A stretch of 14,906 nt of DNA. Origin: Thermofilum sp. GTDB taxonomy: Archaea > Thermoproteota > Thermoprotei > Thermofilales > Thermofilaceae. The first letter of the stretch is position 1, and each line of letters begins with the position of its first letter. Of the stretch, positions 1 through 7,166 are shown piece after piece. The translations under genes and the position numbers were made by a program. The stretch lies in NCBI GenBank assembly GCA_020832965.1, contig JAJHRM010000033.1:1-14906 (forward strand), in the 5' to 3' direction. Under the pieces are notes generated by a model, which saw only the letters and a list, made by a program, of their open reading frames with translations, was not told the DNA's origin and did not search any database.

Positions 1-141
1 TCCCCATATCGGATCGATACCTGGGTTCGAGAGAAGAATGTAAGAGATCACTATCAGCAAAAAGTACGCGCTGAACCCTATGGCAACTAAAGTTGGATTC
101 ACAACCCTCAGTCGAAGCAGAGTTAATGAACCTTGCCTCAT
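1..141 (-). CDS. N-terminus of a membrane protein, cut by the left window edge
   Basis: The minus strand reads open from an ATG at 141 to the window edge (47 codons, no stop); an in-frame stop lies just upstream at 154-156. The first 17 residues are short and basic (Arg at 2, 10, 12). They are followed by a clear hydrophobic segment at about residues 18-40, rich in Ile, Leu, Phe and Tyr, and then a polar NPGIDPIWG loop. This is the pattern of a protein whose N-terminus starts on the cytoplasmic side and enters the membrane once. The family cannot be recognised from 47 residues. A TATA-like box on this strand at about 191-199 would give a leader of about 28 nt. The gene diverges from the helical protein at 225-743. 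The call depends on the N-terminal pattern alone, so the frame could be chance. Confidence 0.5.
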   Translation of the reverse strand, partial: MRQGSLTLLRLRVVNPTLVAIGFSAYFLLIVISYILLSNPGIDPIWG

Positions 142-188
142 TGCGCTGTAGAATCAGCGCGCTTACCGGGAGTTTCGCACGCATGCTA

Positions 189-201
189 GCCCTTTTATAC
201 C
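189..201. promoter_or_regulatory. Shared TATA region between two divergent genes
   Basis: The sequence ccttttatacct reads as an archaeal TATA box in both directions (cttttata on the plus strand, tataaaag on the minus strand). On the plus strand a GTG lies about 29 bp from the box centre at 225. On the minus strand the ATG at 141 would follow a short leader. Position and composition are seen directly; use in both directions is inferred. Confidence 0.4.
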
Positions 202-224
202 TGCGAGCAGCTCTCCTCCCAATC

Positions 225-743
225 GTGTGGTCTTCAGAAGTATTGAAAGAGTTAAAAAGGATATGGAGTATTGCTAGCGAAATTTCGAATGTCCATAGCA
301 CGGAGGTGAAGATTGCCACTATAGCCGACTTTTTGCGCAATAACAGAGGGCATCTAGCTGTGAAGCTCGCTCAGCACGCGTCGGAGACGCGCGAGCGGCT
401 TTTCAAGAGGCGTCAGGAACTCGAGAAGGCTTGGAAAGATGAAGTGAGTACATTTGTGAATGAATTGGTGAGGTGGGGTGCTCGCCACGACCTAAACAAT
501 ATAGTACGCGAATTAAAAAATATTGAAAAAGAAATGAGATACGTAAAAGGTGCGCTCGCCGCCGTCTCCAAGATATGCTCAGTTTTGGGATCAATTCCCG
601 CCGAGAAACGAAGCCCCGCTCTCTTCACGCTTTTAGTGTATTACGAGGGCATAAAAGCCAGCCTTCTTAAACGAAGCGAAGCACTAGAAGCTCAGCGTAA
701 TAGTCTTTATAAGTTATACGAGTATGCAGTTATATTTCCCTAG
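225..743 (+). CDS. Hypothetical alpha-helical (coiled-coil) protein
   Basis: No family is recognised. The product is about 172 residues, almost wholly helix-forming and rich in Lys, Arg and Glu. It has heptad-like stretches around residues 45-75 (the ETRERLFKRRQELEKAW region) and 90-120 (the VRELKNIEKEMRYVKG region). It has no membrane segment and no cysteine motif. I chose the GTG at 225 because a TATA-like box sits about 29 bp upstream and because an earlier start would overlap the divergent membrane gene. The frame is open further upstream, so ATG 183, ATG 126 or TTG 93 are possible starts, but the residues they add do not resemble the rest of the protein. It converges with the FtsZ/tubulin-like gene, leaving 37 bp between the stop codons. 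Its helical, charged character resembles the other coiled-coil proteins in this block (2618-3526, 4728-5432, 11782-13050), so it may be part of the same assembly; that is inference. Confidence 0.7.
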   Translation: MWSSEVLKELKRIWSIASEISNVHSTEVKIATIADFLRNNRGHLAVKLAQHASETRERLFKRRQELEKAWKDEVSTFVNELVRWGARHDLNNIVRELKNIEKEMRYVKGALAAVSKICSVLGSIPAEKRSPALFTLLVYYEGIKASLLKRSEALEAQRNSLYKLYEYAVIFP

Positions 744-792
744 AAGATCGGGAAAAGAAAGCTTTACATTAATGTTTTTCTTACTTACTTTC
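744..792. terminator. Possible convergent terminators (T-rich tracts)
   Basis: Between and just past the facing stop codons, the plus strand has a T-rich run at about 775-790. The minus strand has a ctttcttttccc tract at about 761-750. Archaeal transcription often ends at such T-rich tracts without a hairpin. No strong stem is visible. Confidence 0.3.
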
Positions 793-2613
793 GCGCATCT
801 TCTGCTCGCCAAAGTAAACTAAAGAGATTGTAAGGTTGGATATGGAGACTAACTCGCTAACAGAGTAATTCAGAAAATCCTCTGTGAGGGGGATGTAGGT
901 ACCGCCAATCTTTAGGCATACCCATGGCTGCCCCCTAGCATCAAGCGCAGCGTGTGCTGCCTCGACAGTTTCCCTAAGAGTTCTGTCAAGGCTTTCCAGT
1001 AAATGATAATTTTTAACAGATAAGTTTCTGCTCGAATTGAGTATTACGGCAAGGTCGATTAAGCTCACTTGTTCACCTCCCTCTAAGCGTATGACTTCTA
1101 GCTTGAAGCGGTGCATTTGCCGCGGCTCTATAGCTGGTTCTTTAAGTTTCGGTAGGAGATCGAGGAAAAAATTCGTTGTGTTGGGGTCTTTCTTCACCTT
1201 TTCTGGGGTGAGACCCCAGTTTCCAAGGTAGTATTCGAATACTGAATGGAATTGGTTTAAAGCTTTCTCAATGTATTCTATATCTCTTGACAAAAGTTCT
1301 TCTTCATAACTTTCGATGCTTATAGGCATTGTCCCTCTCATCCTAGCAGCTAAATTTAAGAAAAACTTTTTTCTGCTGCTAACTTCGAAGATACTAGCGT
1401 TTTTGCTATAGATTTTGGCGATTCTTTGGATGAACGGATCAACAACGTACGCGAAAGCAAGCGCTAGACCTCTCACATTGGCGTACGCGAAGGCTATGTG
1501 TATTCTATTTTCTCGCACGTTGAATTCCCTAGATAGGGCGTTTCTCAGAGCTTGGTAGAACTCCCAGCTAACGCTTACCGCCCGAGGTAGAACCAATATT
1601 ACAAGAAGTTTACGCGCTTCATACGCAGTATTTATCTCCGCGGTTAAACTATCCTTAAGTTGGCGAACAATCGCTTCAACCGGTACTTCGGGCTCCCATT
1701 TTTCTAGCAAACCGATGAATTCCTCCCCTCTGAAGAACGTGAATGCAGGCACGACCCACGTGCTTCTCTCCTCTGCGGAGAAGAACGCGACGTAGTCGGC
1801 AACCTCGTACCTACCCGTTTGAACGTAGTTCATAAAGAATAAGCCGAGGATTGCCCAAGCGAGGGTCTCGTTAAGCTCTCTCTCGGCCTCCTCCTGGTTA
1901 AACCTCCTAGTTATTTGAACATAATGGTTGTCACCAACAAGTATCGTTTTCACAACTTTCGAGAACCTGCCGAAGAAGGTCAAAGTGTTGGGTTCAGCCA
2001 AACCTATTCGCGGATCCGTCTCAAATGGGAGCACAGTCGCTCCTATGTGGAGGACGTGCGGTGCGGCTAGTTTCTCTTCTTTTTCCAGCTTACTTATGAG
2101 CTGGCTTGCGAGCTCGGGTGCGGAGCCGTTTCCAGTGCCACCGCCGCTGCTAGCCGCGTAGATAAAGACGTTAAAGTCCGTGATCCTCCTTCCGGCTTTC
2201 TGCTCCAAGTCGTTCACCAACTCGGAGTATATGCGCTGGAAGTTTTTGCGAGCGTGGTACGCTGAGAGGGGCCAGTAGCTGCCCACGCCGGCTGCAATGT
2301 TGTAGGGGAGCTCCTCCGCGCTAGCGATTAGGCCGTAACTCAGGTAATTACTGCAGCGGACAGCCTCAGCATCGATCGTTTCTCCTTCGGCAACATCCTT
2401 TGGACCTTTGAGACCCATCCTCTTTAATTTCTCAGAGAAGACCACGTCGGGGTAAAAATCGTGTACTCTTATATGCTTAACGAATCTTTCAGGGTTCAGC
2501 TTAAAGTCCCTGCAGACTATTTTAGCTATAGTAACCCCCAAGTTCAATCCGAAGTTACCGAAGCCCATGTAGAGACCGGACAGCCTACCGAGGGCAGTAT
2601 CAGCTTCTGACAT
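781..2613 (-). CDS. FtsZ/tubulin-superfamily GTPase-like protein
   Basis: This is a 610-residue protein of the tubulin/FtsZ superfamily, which binds GTP and polymerises or remodels membranes. The N-terminal nucleotide-binding glycine motif GFGNFGLNLG is at residues 17-26. The superfamily signature loop is at about 155-166 as SSGGGTGNGSAP, compared with GGGTGTG in FtsZ and tubulin. After it comes a strand-loop like that of FtsZ (GATVLPFETDPR, 191-202) and an asparagine-containing helix (NETLAWAILGLF, about 248-259). A candidate T7-like segment follows around residues 268-280 (YEVADYV). It is much longer than FtsZ (about 350-400 residues), with a large C-terminal extension and no membrane segment. 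It resembles the divergent prokaryotic FtsZ-like/Tubulin_2 families more than cell-division FtsZ or CetZ; the FtsZl1 group is the likeliest home. The start is 4 bp after the upstream coiled-coil gene, with a GGTGA Shine-Dalgarno-like element 5-9 nt before the ATG, so the two are probably co-transcribed and translationally coupled. Confidence 0.85.
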   Translation of the reverse strand: MSEADTALGRLSGLYMGFGNFGLNLGVTIAKIVCRDFKLNPERFVKHIRVHDFYPDVVFSEKLKRMGLKGPKDVAEGETIDAEAVRCSNYLSYGLIASAEELPYNIAAGVGSYWPLSAYHARKNFQRIYSELVNDLEQKAGRRITDFNVFIYAASSGGGTGNGSAPELASQLISKLEKEEKLAAPHVLHIGATVLPFETDPRIGLAEPNTLTFFGRFSKVVKTILVGDNHYVQITRRFNQEEAERELNETLAWAILGLFFMNYVQTGRYEVADYVAFFSAEERSTWVVPAFTFFRGEEFIGLLEKWEPEVPVEAIVRQLKDSLTAEINTAYEARKLLVILVLPRAVSVSWEFYQALRNALSREFNVRENRIHIAFAYANVRGLALAFAYVVDPFIQRIAKIYSKNASIFEVSSRKKFFLNLAARMRGTMPISIESYEEELLSRDIEYIEKALNQFHSVFEYYLGNWGLTPEKVKKDPNTTNFFLDLLPKLKEPAIEPRQMHRFKLEVIRLEGGEQVSLIDLAVILNSSRNLSVKNYHLLESLDRTLRETVEAAHAALDARGQPWVCLKIGGTYIPLTEDFLNYSVSELVSISNLTISLVYFGEQKMRESK

Positions 2614-2617
2614 CGTC

Positions 2618-3526
2618 TCACCGATTGATCTCGTACCAAATGCATTTCGCGAACTCGCTCAGTATCCTTTCCACCTCCCTTTCAGCTTCCTCGGCTGTTA
2701 GCGTACGATACACTGCGCTGAACAATCTCTCGAAAGCTCGCTTGTTCAGCATCCTCTTCACTTCTTCTTCGCTCTTGAATATCTCCTTAGCTCTAGGTGG
2801 GATAAATCCCTCTATAGCTTTAGGAGAGAAAAATTCTACTTTCAGAGAATCGTACTCCTCGCACCTGATCCTAAACTCGTAAGCAGCGCGAGCGATTGAA
2901 CTCAACATCTTAAGCGTCTCGCAAGGCCGATCGTGAGCGATCTCCTTCGCCTCGGCCAGCTCCTTCTCAGCACTGCTGAGCAGCTCCTCCTCGCGTTGGA
3001 GCAGCCTCTCCCAGGCACCTCGCAAGCGGGGGTGGACCCCTTCGCTGGCACGCAACCTGTGGAGATCCGCTTTCGCAGCCCCTAGCTCGCGCTCGGTTTT
3101 CGCTAGACACGCTTCAACGTAGCAAAGCAGGAGAACGCTCGAGAGAAGAGGTACCTGCGGAGGGGCTCCCTTGCATTCAAAGAGCTTCCTAAAGAGCACT
3201 ATGAGCTCGAGCTCGCTCGCCTTGCGAAGGTAATCGACCTCCCCCCTCAACGCGGTTATACGCTGAGAGAGCCGCGCGAGGGATTTCTCTACCTCCTCGA
3301 AGCATTTCTTATCTCCGCAACCCTCAAGCGTGCGCCCTATTCCAGTCAACTCCGAATCGATCTCTCTCGAGAGTTTTTCAATGAAAGTATCCCAGATTCT
3401 AGGATCTCCCGAGGATCTTAAAATTTGGGCGAGGGGGGTTAATTGCTTTAGCAGCGAGATAAGCTCTCTCGCACTCTCCTCGAGCTGACGAAGCTGCTTG
3501 CTAAGCCGTGACTTCTCGAAAACCAT
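2618..3526 (-). CDS. Coiled-coil protein, operon partner of the tubulin-like GTPase
   Basis: About 302 residues, unrecognised, and almost entirely helical. Charged heptad-like stretches lie around residues 5-30, 50-105 and 155-205 from the chosen start. A more hydrophobic helical stretch (PLLSSVLLLCYVEACL) lies near residues 125-145. Several cysteines are scattered, but no metal-binding pair is convincing. I chose the ATG at 3526 because a TATA-like box (gcttatatcg on the minus strand) is centred about 27 bp upstream and a GAGGGG element lies 8 nt before it. The frame stays open to 3655, but that would overlap the divergent kinase gene and add an unconvincing hydrophobic tail. It ends 4 bp before the FtsZ/tubulin-like gene, so it is probably a dedicated partner or adaptor of that GTPase. 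That role is inferred from position only. Confidence 0.8.
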   Translation of the reverse strand: MVFEKSRLSKQLRQLEESARELISLLKQLTPLAQILRSSGDPRIWDTFIEKLSREIDSELTGIGRTLEGCGDKKCFEEVEKSLARLSQRITALRGEVDYLRKASELELIVLFRKLFECKGAPPQVPLLSSVLLLCYVEACLAKTERELGAAKADLHRLRASEGVHPRLRGAWERLLQREEELLSSAEKELAEAKEIAHDRPCETLKMLSSIARAAYEFRIRCEEYDSLKVEFFSPKAIEGFIPPRAKEIFKSEEEVKRMLNKRAFERLFSAVYRTLTAEEAEREVERILSEFAKCIWYEINR

Positions 3527-3547
3527 GCTAAAAGCCCCTCTTACCCT

Positions 3548-3560
3548 ACGATATAAGCAT
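3548..3560 (-). promoter_or_regulatory. TATA-like box of the tubulin-like operon
   Basis: The minus strand carries cttatatc centred near 3553, 27 bp upstream of the ATG at 3526. This is the spacing expected for leaderless or nearly leaderless archaeal initiation, and it supports that start over the longer open frame. Confidence 0.5.
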
Positions 3561-3598
3561 TGCCCAAGCACAAGCGATGTGAAGATGGCATAGAAACA

Positions 3599-3612
3599 GC
3601 TAAATTTAAGGC
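3599..3612 (+). promoter_or_regulatory. TATA-like box of the kinase gene
   Basis: The AT-rich gctaaatttaagg run lies about 20-26 bp before the GTG at 3627. A second candidate, gcttttaag, follows at about 3611-3619 but is too close for a leaderless start. The kinase and the coiled-coil/GTPase operon therefore share the 3527-3626 divergent control region. Confidence 0.4.
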
Positions 3613-3626
3613 TTTTAAGTTGTACT

Positions 3627-4718
3627 GTGGGAGCTCGCGAGCTCAAGCGCACCATTCATTTAAAACCGCGCGATAAGCAAGAGATCAATTTCACTTTAGC
3701 GGAAGTAGAAACCCCTTCACTACTCGCGTTTTCCACCCGCGAGCTTGAGGAGGGCATACCGTCAAATCTCAAAGTTCTCCTAGAGACGCGAGGACCAACA
3801 CGGTACAACCTAGGCAAGAGGGGCGAGGTGCTCCTAAATGCATCGGGCGAATACTCGCTTGTGGTGGAAAACTTGGACGATTTCGAGCGGAGCATCGAGG
3901 TCAATATAGGTTTGAGGCGTGTCGAAGTGCTTCGGGACGTTAGGTACATAGTTGAAAAACAATTGGGTAGGAGAACCTTCCTTGTAAATATTAAAGGTAA
4001 GAGATATGTTTACAAGAACCTACCGTACCACGGGGCGGAGAGAGAGGAGACCCTGAGAAGCCTCGTACTGTGGTCGCAGCTTGACCACGAAGGCATCCCT
4101 AGGCTTGCGGAAATAAACCTTGCTGAGGGTTTCTACGTTGCAGAATATGCCGAAGGTATAAACTTAGAGGATCTAAAGAAAAAACTGGATAAGAATAAAG
4201 TATATGGAGAAAAATATGCAAAATTAATCCTCGAAATCGTACGTAAAGCATTGGAGATTCTGGAATACACGTACGAACAGCGCGTTGTACATGGAGACGT
4301 AAAGCAGAGCAACATTGTGTACGATGAGGACGGGGAGCGCGTCTACATCATCGATTGGGAGACGTGCCGGAAGGCAGGCGAGCGGCTTGATGTGAGGGGG
4401 CTCAGCTTCCCTCCCCCAGAAGTAGTTAATGAGAGGGTGTGTAGCGAAAAAAGCGATATCTACTCTCTGGGACTCGTCCTATCCTGGCTGCTTGAGTGGA
4501 GCGGCGACAAGTTCACGTTAGATATGACGGCGAAAGGACCGCGGTCAATTACAAGAAGAGGATCGATGATACTCAAAGAGCTTGGCGAGCAAGCTCGCGG
4601 AGACTTACTAGAGCTCGTAAAAGGTATGACTGAGCACGAAGTAGACAAGCGTTTTACACCTTCTCAAGCGAAGGAACTTGTTGACAGAATTTTGGAGGGG
4701 CTATATAGAAAATCTTAA
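3627..4718 (+). CDS. Eukaryotic-type (Ser/Thr-like) protein kinase with N-terminal beta domain
   Basis: A 363-residue protein. Residues 1-100 look beta-rich (for example GEYSLVVENLD at 74-84), with no family I can name. Residues about 106-360 form a protein-kinase fold. A VYK strand puts the likely ATP-binding lysine at 130. The catalytic loop is HGDVKQSN at 222-229 (D224, N229). The metal-binding segment is IIDWE at 241-245, in place of the DFG motif. PPPE at 262-265 corresponds to the APE motif. The subdomain IX signature SDIYSLG is at 276-282, and KRFTPSQA (341-348) takes the place of the usual RPTA-type end. HGD instead of HRD and DWE instead of DFG recall archaeal RIO/Bud32 and APH-like kinases, but the subdomain IX helix is typical of Hanks-type kinases. 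All key catalytic residues are present, so it should be active. No membrane segment is seen. Its divergent placement beside the tubulin-like operon suggests that it may phosphorylate those products; this is inference. Confidence 0.88.
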   Translation: MGARELKRTIHLKPRDKQEINFTLAEVETPSLLAFSTRELEEGIPSNLKVLLETRGPTRYNLGKRGEVLLNASGEYSLVVENLDDFERSIEVNIGLRRVEVLRDVRYIVEKQLGRRTFLVNIKGKRYVYKNLPYHGAEREETLRSLVLWSQLDHEGIPRLAEINLAEGFYVAEYAEGINLEDLKKKLDKNKVYGEKYAKLILEIVRKALEILEYTYEQRVVHGDVKQSNIVYDEDGERVYIIDWETCRKAGERLDVRGLSFPPPEVVNERVCSEKSDIYSLGLVLSWLLEWSGDKFTLDMTAKGPRSITRRGSMILKELGEQARGDLLELVKGMTEHEVDKRFTPSQAKELVDRILEGLYRKS

Positions 4719-4727
4719 AGCCGGAGT

Positions 4728-5432
4728 TTATACGCTACCTCGAACGGCTTTTTGCAAGTCTACTGGAGGTCTCTCGCCCACCTCCCAGAGTAGCAGAAGC
4801 TTCCGGTCGACAAGCCGGTCTTGAAGGAGGTTGTATACTGCTTGAAGGATCGCCCTTGCGTAGGCCTTGTAGCCGAGCGCAGCAGCTTCATCGGCCTGCT
4901 TCACTAGCATGTAGATCACCGTGTAGTCCCGCCCTGAGAGACTCGCTTTCTCGATCACGCGCCTCCTCCACTCCGCGAGATCCGGAGCCTCCACGCTCAC
5001 CTTCAAAGCCTCGTATTCGCTTCGGAGAGAGGCTAGTTCACGCTCTTTGGAGGAGAGCTTTTCAGAGATATCTAGGTACTTTTTGTACAAATCTTCATTC
5101 ATAACTTTTAAAGCGTCGTTCTCTCTTTTCAAAATGATATTCTCTTCTCTCAGAACTTCGTTTTCCGCCGATAAGCGCTCGAGCTCGCTCTTGAGCTGAG
5201 GGGGAACCTTCTGAGGGAAAAGCGTGCGGGAGAGGATGACGCCTGAAGCCACAGCCCACAGGAGCGCAGCTCCAAGAGGCGCAACCCTTTCAGGGTGTGG
5301 CAGAAGGGGCTGGGAGGCGAAAAAGGCTAAGGCTAGTAGGATGGTTAGCGCAAGGAAATTGAAAATGAGCGCGCGCTTACGTCTCCTCTTATGAGCAGCT
5401 TCCTCTGCTGGGATTGTCTCCCTACTGGCCAT
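4728..5432 (-). CDS. Membrane-anchored coiled-coil protein
   Basis: A 234-residue protein of no recognised family. A basic stretch (KRRRKR, 15-20) precedes two hydrophobic segments at about 21-40 and 50-68 that form a tight membrane hairpin, so both ends should be cytoplasmic. A strong coiled coil follows at about 76-147, with regular Leu/Glu/Lys heptads. After it comes a helical C-terminal domain (about 150-215) with a conserved-looking GRDYTVIYMLVKQADEAA segment. The stop codon lies 10 bp from the end of the kinase gene, facing it. A TATA-like box on the minus strand at about 5458-5467 precedes the ATG at 5432 by about 30 bp. It could tether the cytoplasmic coiled-coil or tubulin-like proteins to the membrane, but nothing in the sequence proves a partner. 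Confidence 0.8.
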   Translation of the reverse strand: MASRETIPAEEAAHKRRRKRALIFNFLALTILLALAFFASQPLLPHPERVAPLGAALLWAVASGVILSRTLFPQKVPPQLKSELERLSAENEVLREENIILKRENDALKVMNEDLYKKYLDISEKLSSKERELASLRSEYEALKVSVEAPDLAEWRRRVIEKASLSGRDYTVIYMLVKQADEAAALGYKAYARAILQAVYNLLQDRLVDRKLLLLWEVGERPPVDLQKAVRGSV

Positions 5433-5456
5433 GGTCGCGGGTCATCCCGGCCCCCG

Positions 5457-5468
5457 CACATTTTAAGG
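5457..5468 (-). promoter_or_regulatory. TATA-like box of the membrane coiled-coil gene
   Basis: The minus strand reads ccttaaaatgtg centred near 5463, about 31 bp before the ATG at 5432. The leader would be only a few bases. Confidence 0.4.
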
Positions 5469-5560
5469 TTTCCGCAGCTTCGAATGAACCGCTCTAACGC
5501 CGCTAACTCTTTTATATTGTGCTGGCCGGATGCATTTTCAGAAATGGTAGGTTCAAATAT

Positions 5561-5599
5561 ATGCTAACTCACATTACATTTTCGCTTTAATGTTAGCAT
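5561..5599. repeat. Inverted repeat (8-bp stem) downstream of an ankyrin gene
   Basis: ATGCTAAC at 5561-5568 is the exact reverse complement of GTTAGCAT at 5592-5599, with a 23-base AT-rich loop. It lies 34-72 bp past the stop codon of the minus-strand ankyrin gene. In the related flank at about 14851-14860 the inner half has become the perfect palindrome atgctagcat. It could be a terminator hairpin or simply chance. Confidence 0.35.
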
Positions 5600-5668
5600 G
5601 TTATCAGGAAGTGAGGTCTCGAGTGTAATAAGCTACTTTAGCTTCGCTCCGCACCTCCAGCAGTACTT
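5583..5668. repeat. Inverted repeat A, left copy
   Basis: These 86 bases match the reverse complement of 14780-14865 with three mismatches by eye and no gaps. The match covers the last 36 bases of the ankyrin-Ig-zinc coding sequence, including the stop, plus 50 bp of noncoding DNA. Beyond 5668 the similarity to the right copy falls to ordinary paralogue level. Confidence 0.85.
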
Positions 5669-6469
5669 CGCTCCGGGTTCTGCTGGGGCGCCGCAGGCTG
5701 GGCACTTCCCGGCTTTCTCCGCTACCTTCAACCAAACGATCTTCGAGCTCTTCGAGCCCGAGGACTCCAAGCGCACCTTCACCGGAACCTCGCCAGCAGC
5801 CCTCGGCCTCACAGGAACCTCCACCACGGCCTCGCCGGAAAGCTCCACAACCTCGGGGTTGATCCACTCCACATCACCCTCAAGGCTCACAGAAGCAGTA
5901 CCCGAGCCACGAACCCTGACGAGGAGCCTACCCCACTCGCCAACACGAAGCCCTGGGCACTCCACGCCGAGAATGCTCGGAGTCGACCCCCAAAAGGTCT
6001 CGAGAACTTTAACGACCTCGGCGTGGCCAAGCGCGCGAGCGATGTCTAGAGGGGTCCAACCCCCATTGCTCCTGATGGCTGGATCAGCGCCTTTTTCAAG
6101 TAGTAATTTAACTACATCGAGGTGCCCATTTGCTGCAGCATTGTGCAGCGGGGTTAAGCCGTCCTCATCTCTCGCATTTGCGTCCGCGCCGCGCTCGAGA
6201 AGCAGCCTAGCGACATCAGCGTGCCCCTCAGAAGCCGCGAAGTGCAGCGGGGTAATGCCGTGCTCATTCTTAGCATTCACATCTGCACCATTCTCCAGAA
6301 GCAGCCTAGCCACTTCTACGTACCCTCTTGAGGCCGCATAGTGTAGCGGGGTTAAGCCGTCCTCATCTCTCGTGTTAACGTTTGCGCCCTCTCTCAGGAA
6401 CTCGATAACCTTATATGCATTCCCTCTCCTAACTGCTTCTAAAAGCTTCTTATCAAGCTCTCCATTCAT
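5633..6469 (-). CDS. Ankyrin-repeat protein with Ig-like domain and C-terminal zinc ribbon
   Basis: A 278-residue protein. After a helical cap (1-25), ankyrin repeats of 33 residues run from about 26 to 158, with the GxTPLHxAA and VxxLLLExGADxNA consensus clearly visible at 38-46, 71-79, 104-112 and, as a degenerate last repeat, 137-145. Residues about 164-250 form a beta-rich, Ig-like domain. A four-cysteine zinc ribbon ends the protein: C256, C259, C270 and C273 in the pattern CPACGA-x10-CWRCGA. Ankyrin stacks bind other proteins, and the ribbon probably binds one structural zinc. No membrane segment or signal peptide is seen, so it should be cytoplasmic. The ATG at 6469 is about 28 bp from a TATA-like box. 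Its Ig part is closest to the 9641-10534 paralogue, but its last 36 bases and 3' flank are closest to the 13769-14815 paralogue, a mosaic pattern. The partner is unknown. Confidence 0.9.
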   Translation of the reverse strand: MNGELDKKLLEAVRRGNAYKVIEFLREGANVNTRDEDGLTPLHYAASRGYVEVARLLLENGADVNAKNEHGITPLHFAASEGHADVARLLLERGADANARDEDGLTPLHNAAANGHLDVVKLLLEKGADPAIRSNGGWTPLDIARALGHAEVVKVLETFWGSTPSILGVECPGLRVGEWGRLLVRVRGSGTASVSLEGDVEWINPEVVELSGEAVVEVPVRPRAAGEVPVKVRLESSGSKSSKIVWLKVAEKAGKCPACGAPAEPGAKYCWRCGAKLK

Positions 6470-6491
6470 TCGTGTAAAGATTTAACAGGCT

Positions 6492-6503
6492 CGATTATAA
6501 GCT
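6492..6503 (-). promoter_or_regulatory. TATA-like box of ankyrin gene 5633-6469
   Basis: The minus strand reads gcttataatcg centred near 6497, 28 bp before the ATG at 6469, consistent with a nearly leaderless transcript. Confidence 0.45.
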
Positions 6504-6602
6504 TTGCTCGAAATTCCGTTCTCCCCACCCGCGCTCGCGCTTTGAGCGTGAAACCCTTCGGCGCCAACGTGCACCGATTTAACCTCTTTCGCGCTACGGA
6601 AG

Positions 6603-7082
6603 CTACACGATGGATCCCGCGGATCGCGCTGATGTCTGCGCATCAGCGGTTTTCCGCGCTTCGAGAGCGGCTCTTTTCACCGCTTCGCGGAGCTCATCCG
6701 AGAGCTTTTCAACTCTCTCGGAGAGCTCGGCGAGCCTCCTCATGTGCCTCCACGTCACCTCCCTGTAGGTTGCGGGCGAGATCCTCTTCTCGTTGAGGAG
6801 CTTTGAAGCTTGGGTTAGCGCCCAAACGCACTCCTCCCGCTCCTTTAGGAGCGCGTACAGCTCCTCGGCCTTCCTCAAAACCTCGTCTAAAACTGGAGCT
6901 GGCAGAGCAGGCAGGGGGAGGTCGCTGGCGAAGCTCGACGCGTAATCTTCAGCTCTCGAAACGGGGAGGTAGATGATTTTCGGAGGGACTTGAACCTCCA
7001 CAGCCTTCGCTCTCCGACCGTAGAGGAAGCCTAGCGCGAAAGCGGCGGAGAGAGTAAGCGTGCCCACGAGCTGCTGTCTCAT
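6603..7082 (-). CDS. Single-pass membrane protein with C-terminal coiled coil
   Basis: About 159 residues from the ATG at 7082; a TTG at 7121 would add 13 residues (KRHGRNAHKH-containing). One hydrophobic segment lies at about residues 5-21 and ends in a GRRAK stop-transfer-like basic cluster. A proline-rich linker (LPLPALPAPV, about 55-65) follows, and then a helical, coiled-coil-prone region (about 65-145) rich in Glu, Arg and Leu. No family is recognised. The layout is like that of the other small membrane coiled-coil proteins in the window (4728-5432 and 10652-11377). It diverges from the large ankyrin gene at 7167, so the 7083-7166 stretch must hold both promoters. I prefer the ATG start on codon grounds, but the upstream TTG is open and possible. 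Confidence 0.65.
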   Translation of the reverse strand: MRQQLVGTLTLSAAFALGFLYGRRAKAVEVQVPPKIIYLPVSRAEDYASSFASDLPLPALPAPVLDEVLRKAEELYALLKEREECVWALTQASKLLNEKRISPATYREVTWRHMRRLAELSERVEKLSDELREAVKRAALEARKTADAQTSARSAGSIV

Positions 7083-7135
7083 AAGGTGTTTATGTGCGTT
7101 TCTCCCGTGTCGCTTTAGCAAGCTTTAGAAGTAAA

Positions 7136-7147
7136 GCATTTTAACGT
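7136..7147 (+). promoter_or_regulatory. TATA-like box of the large ankyrin gene
   Basis: The plus strand reads gcattttaacg centred near 7141, 26 bp before the GTG at 7167. This spacing selects GTG 7167 as a leaderless start. An ATG at 7158 is immediately followed by TGA and is not a start. Confidence 0.5.
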
Positions 7148-7166
7148 TCCATAATCCATGTGAAGC

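Noticed and set aside
1037..2161. Plus-strand ORFs within the tubulin-like gene (1037-1231, 1928-2161)
   Set aside because: They are antisense to a well-supported GTPase with clear motifs and have no promoter or protein-like composition.
3527..3655. N-terminal extension of the coiled-coil gene to 3655
   Set aside because: It would overlap the start of the divergent kinase gene. A TATA box and a GAGGGG element both point to the ATG at 3526.
5598..6341. Plus-strand ORF of 247 codons opposite the first ankyrin gene
   Set aside because: It is the antisense of ankyrin/Ig/zinc coding DNA. Its Ser/Pro/Ala-rich repetitive translation recurs opposite the other paralogues (9600-10010, 14536-14850), as expected for a shadow.
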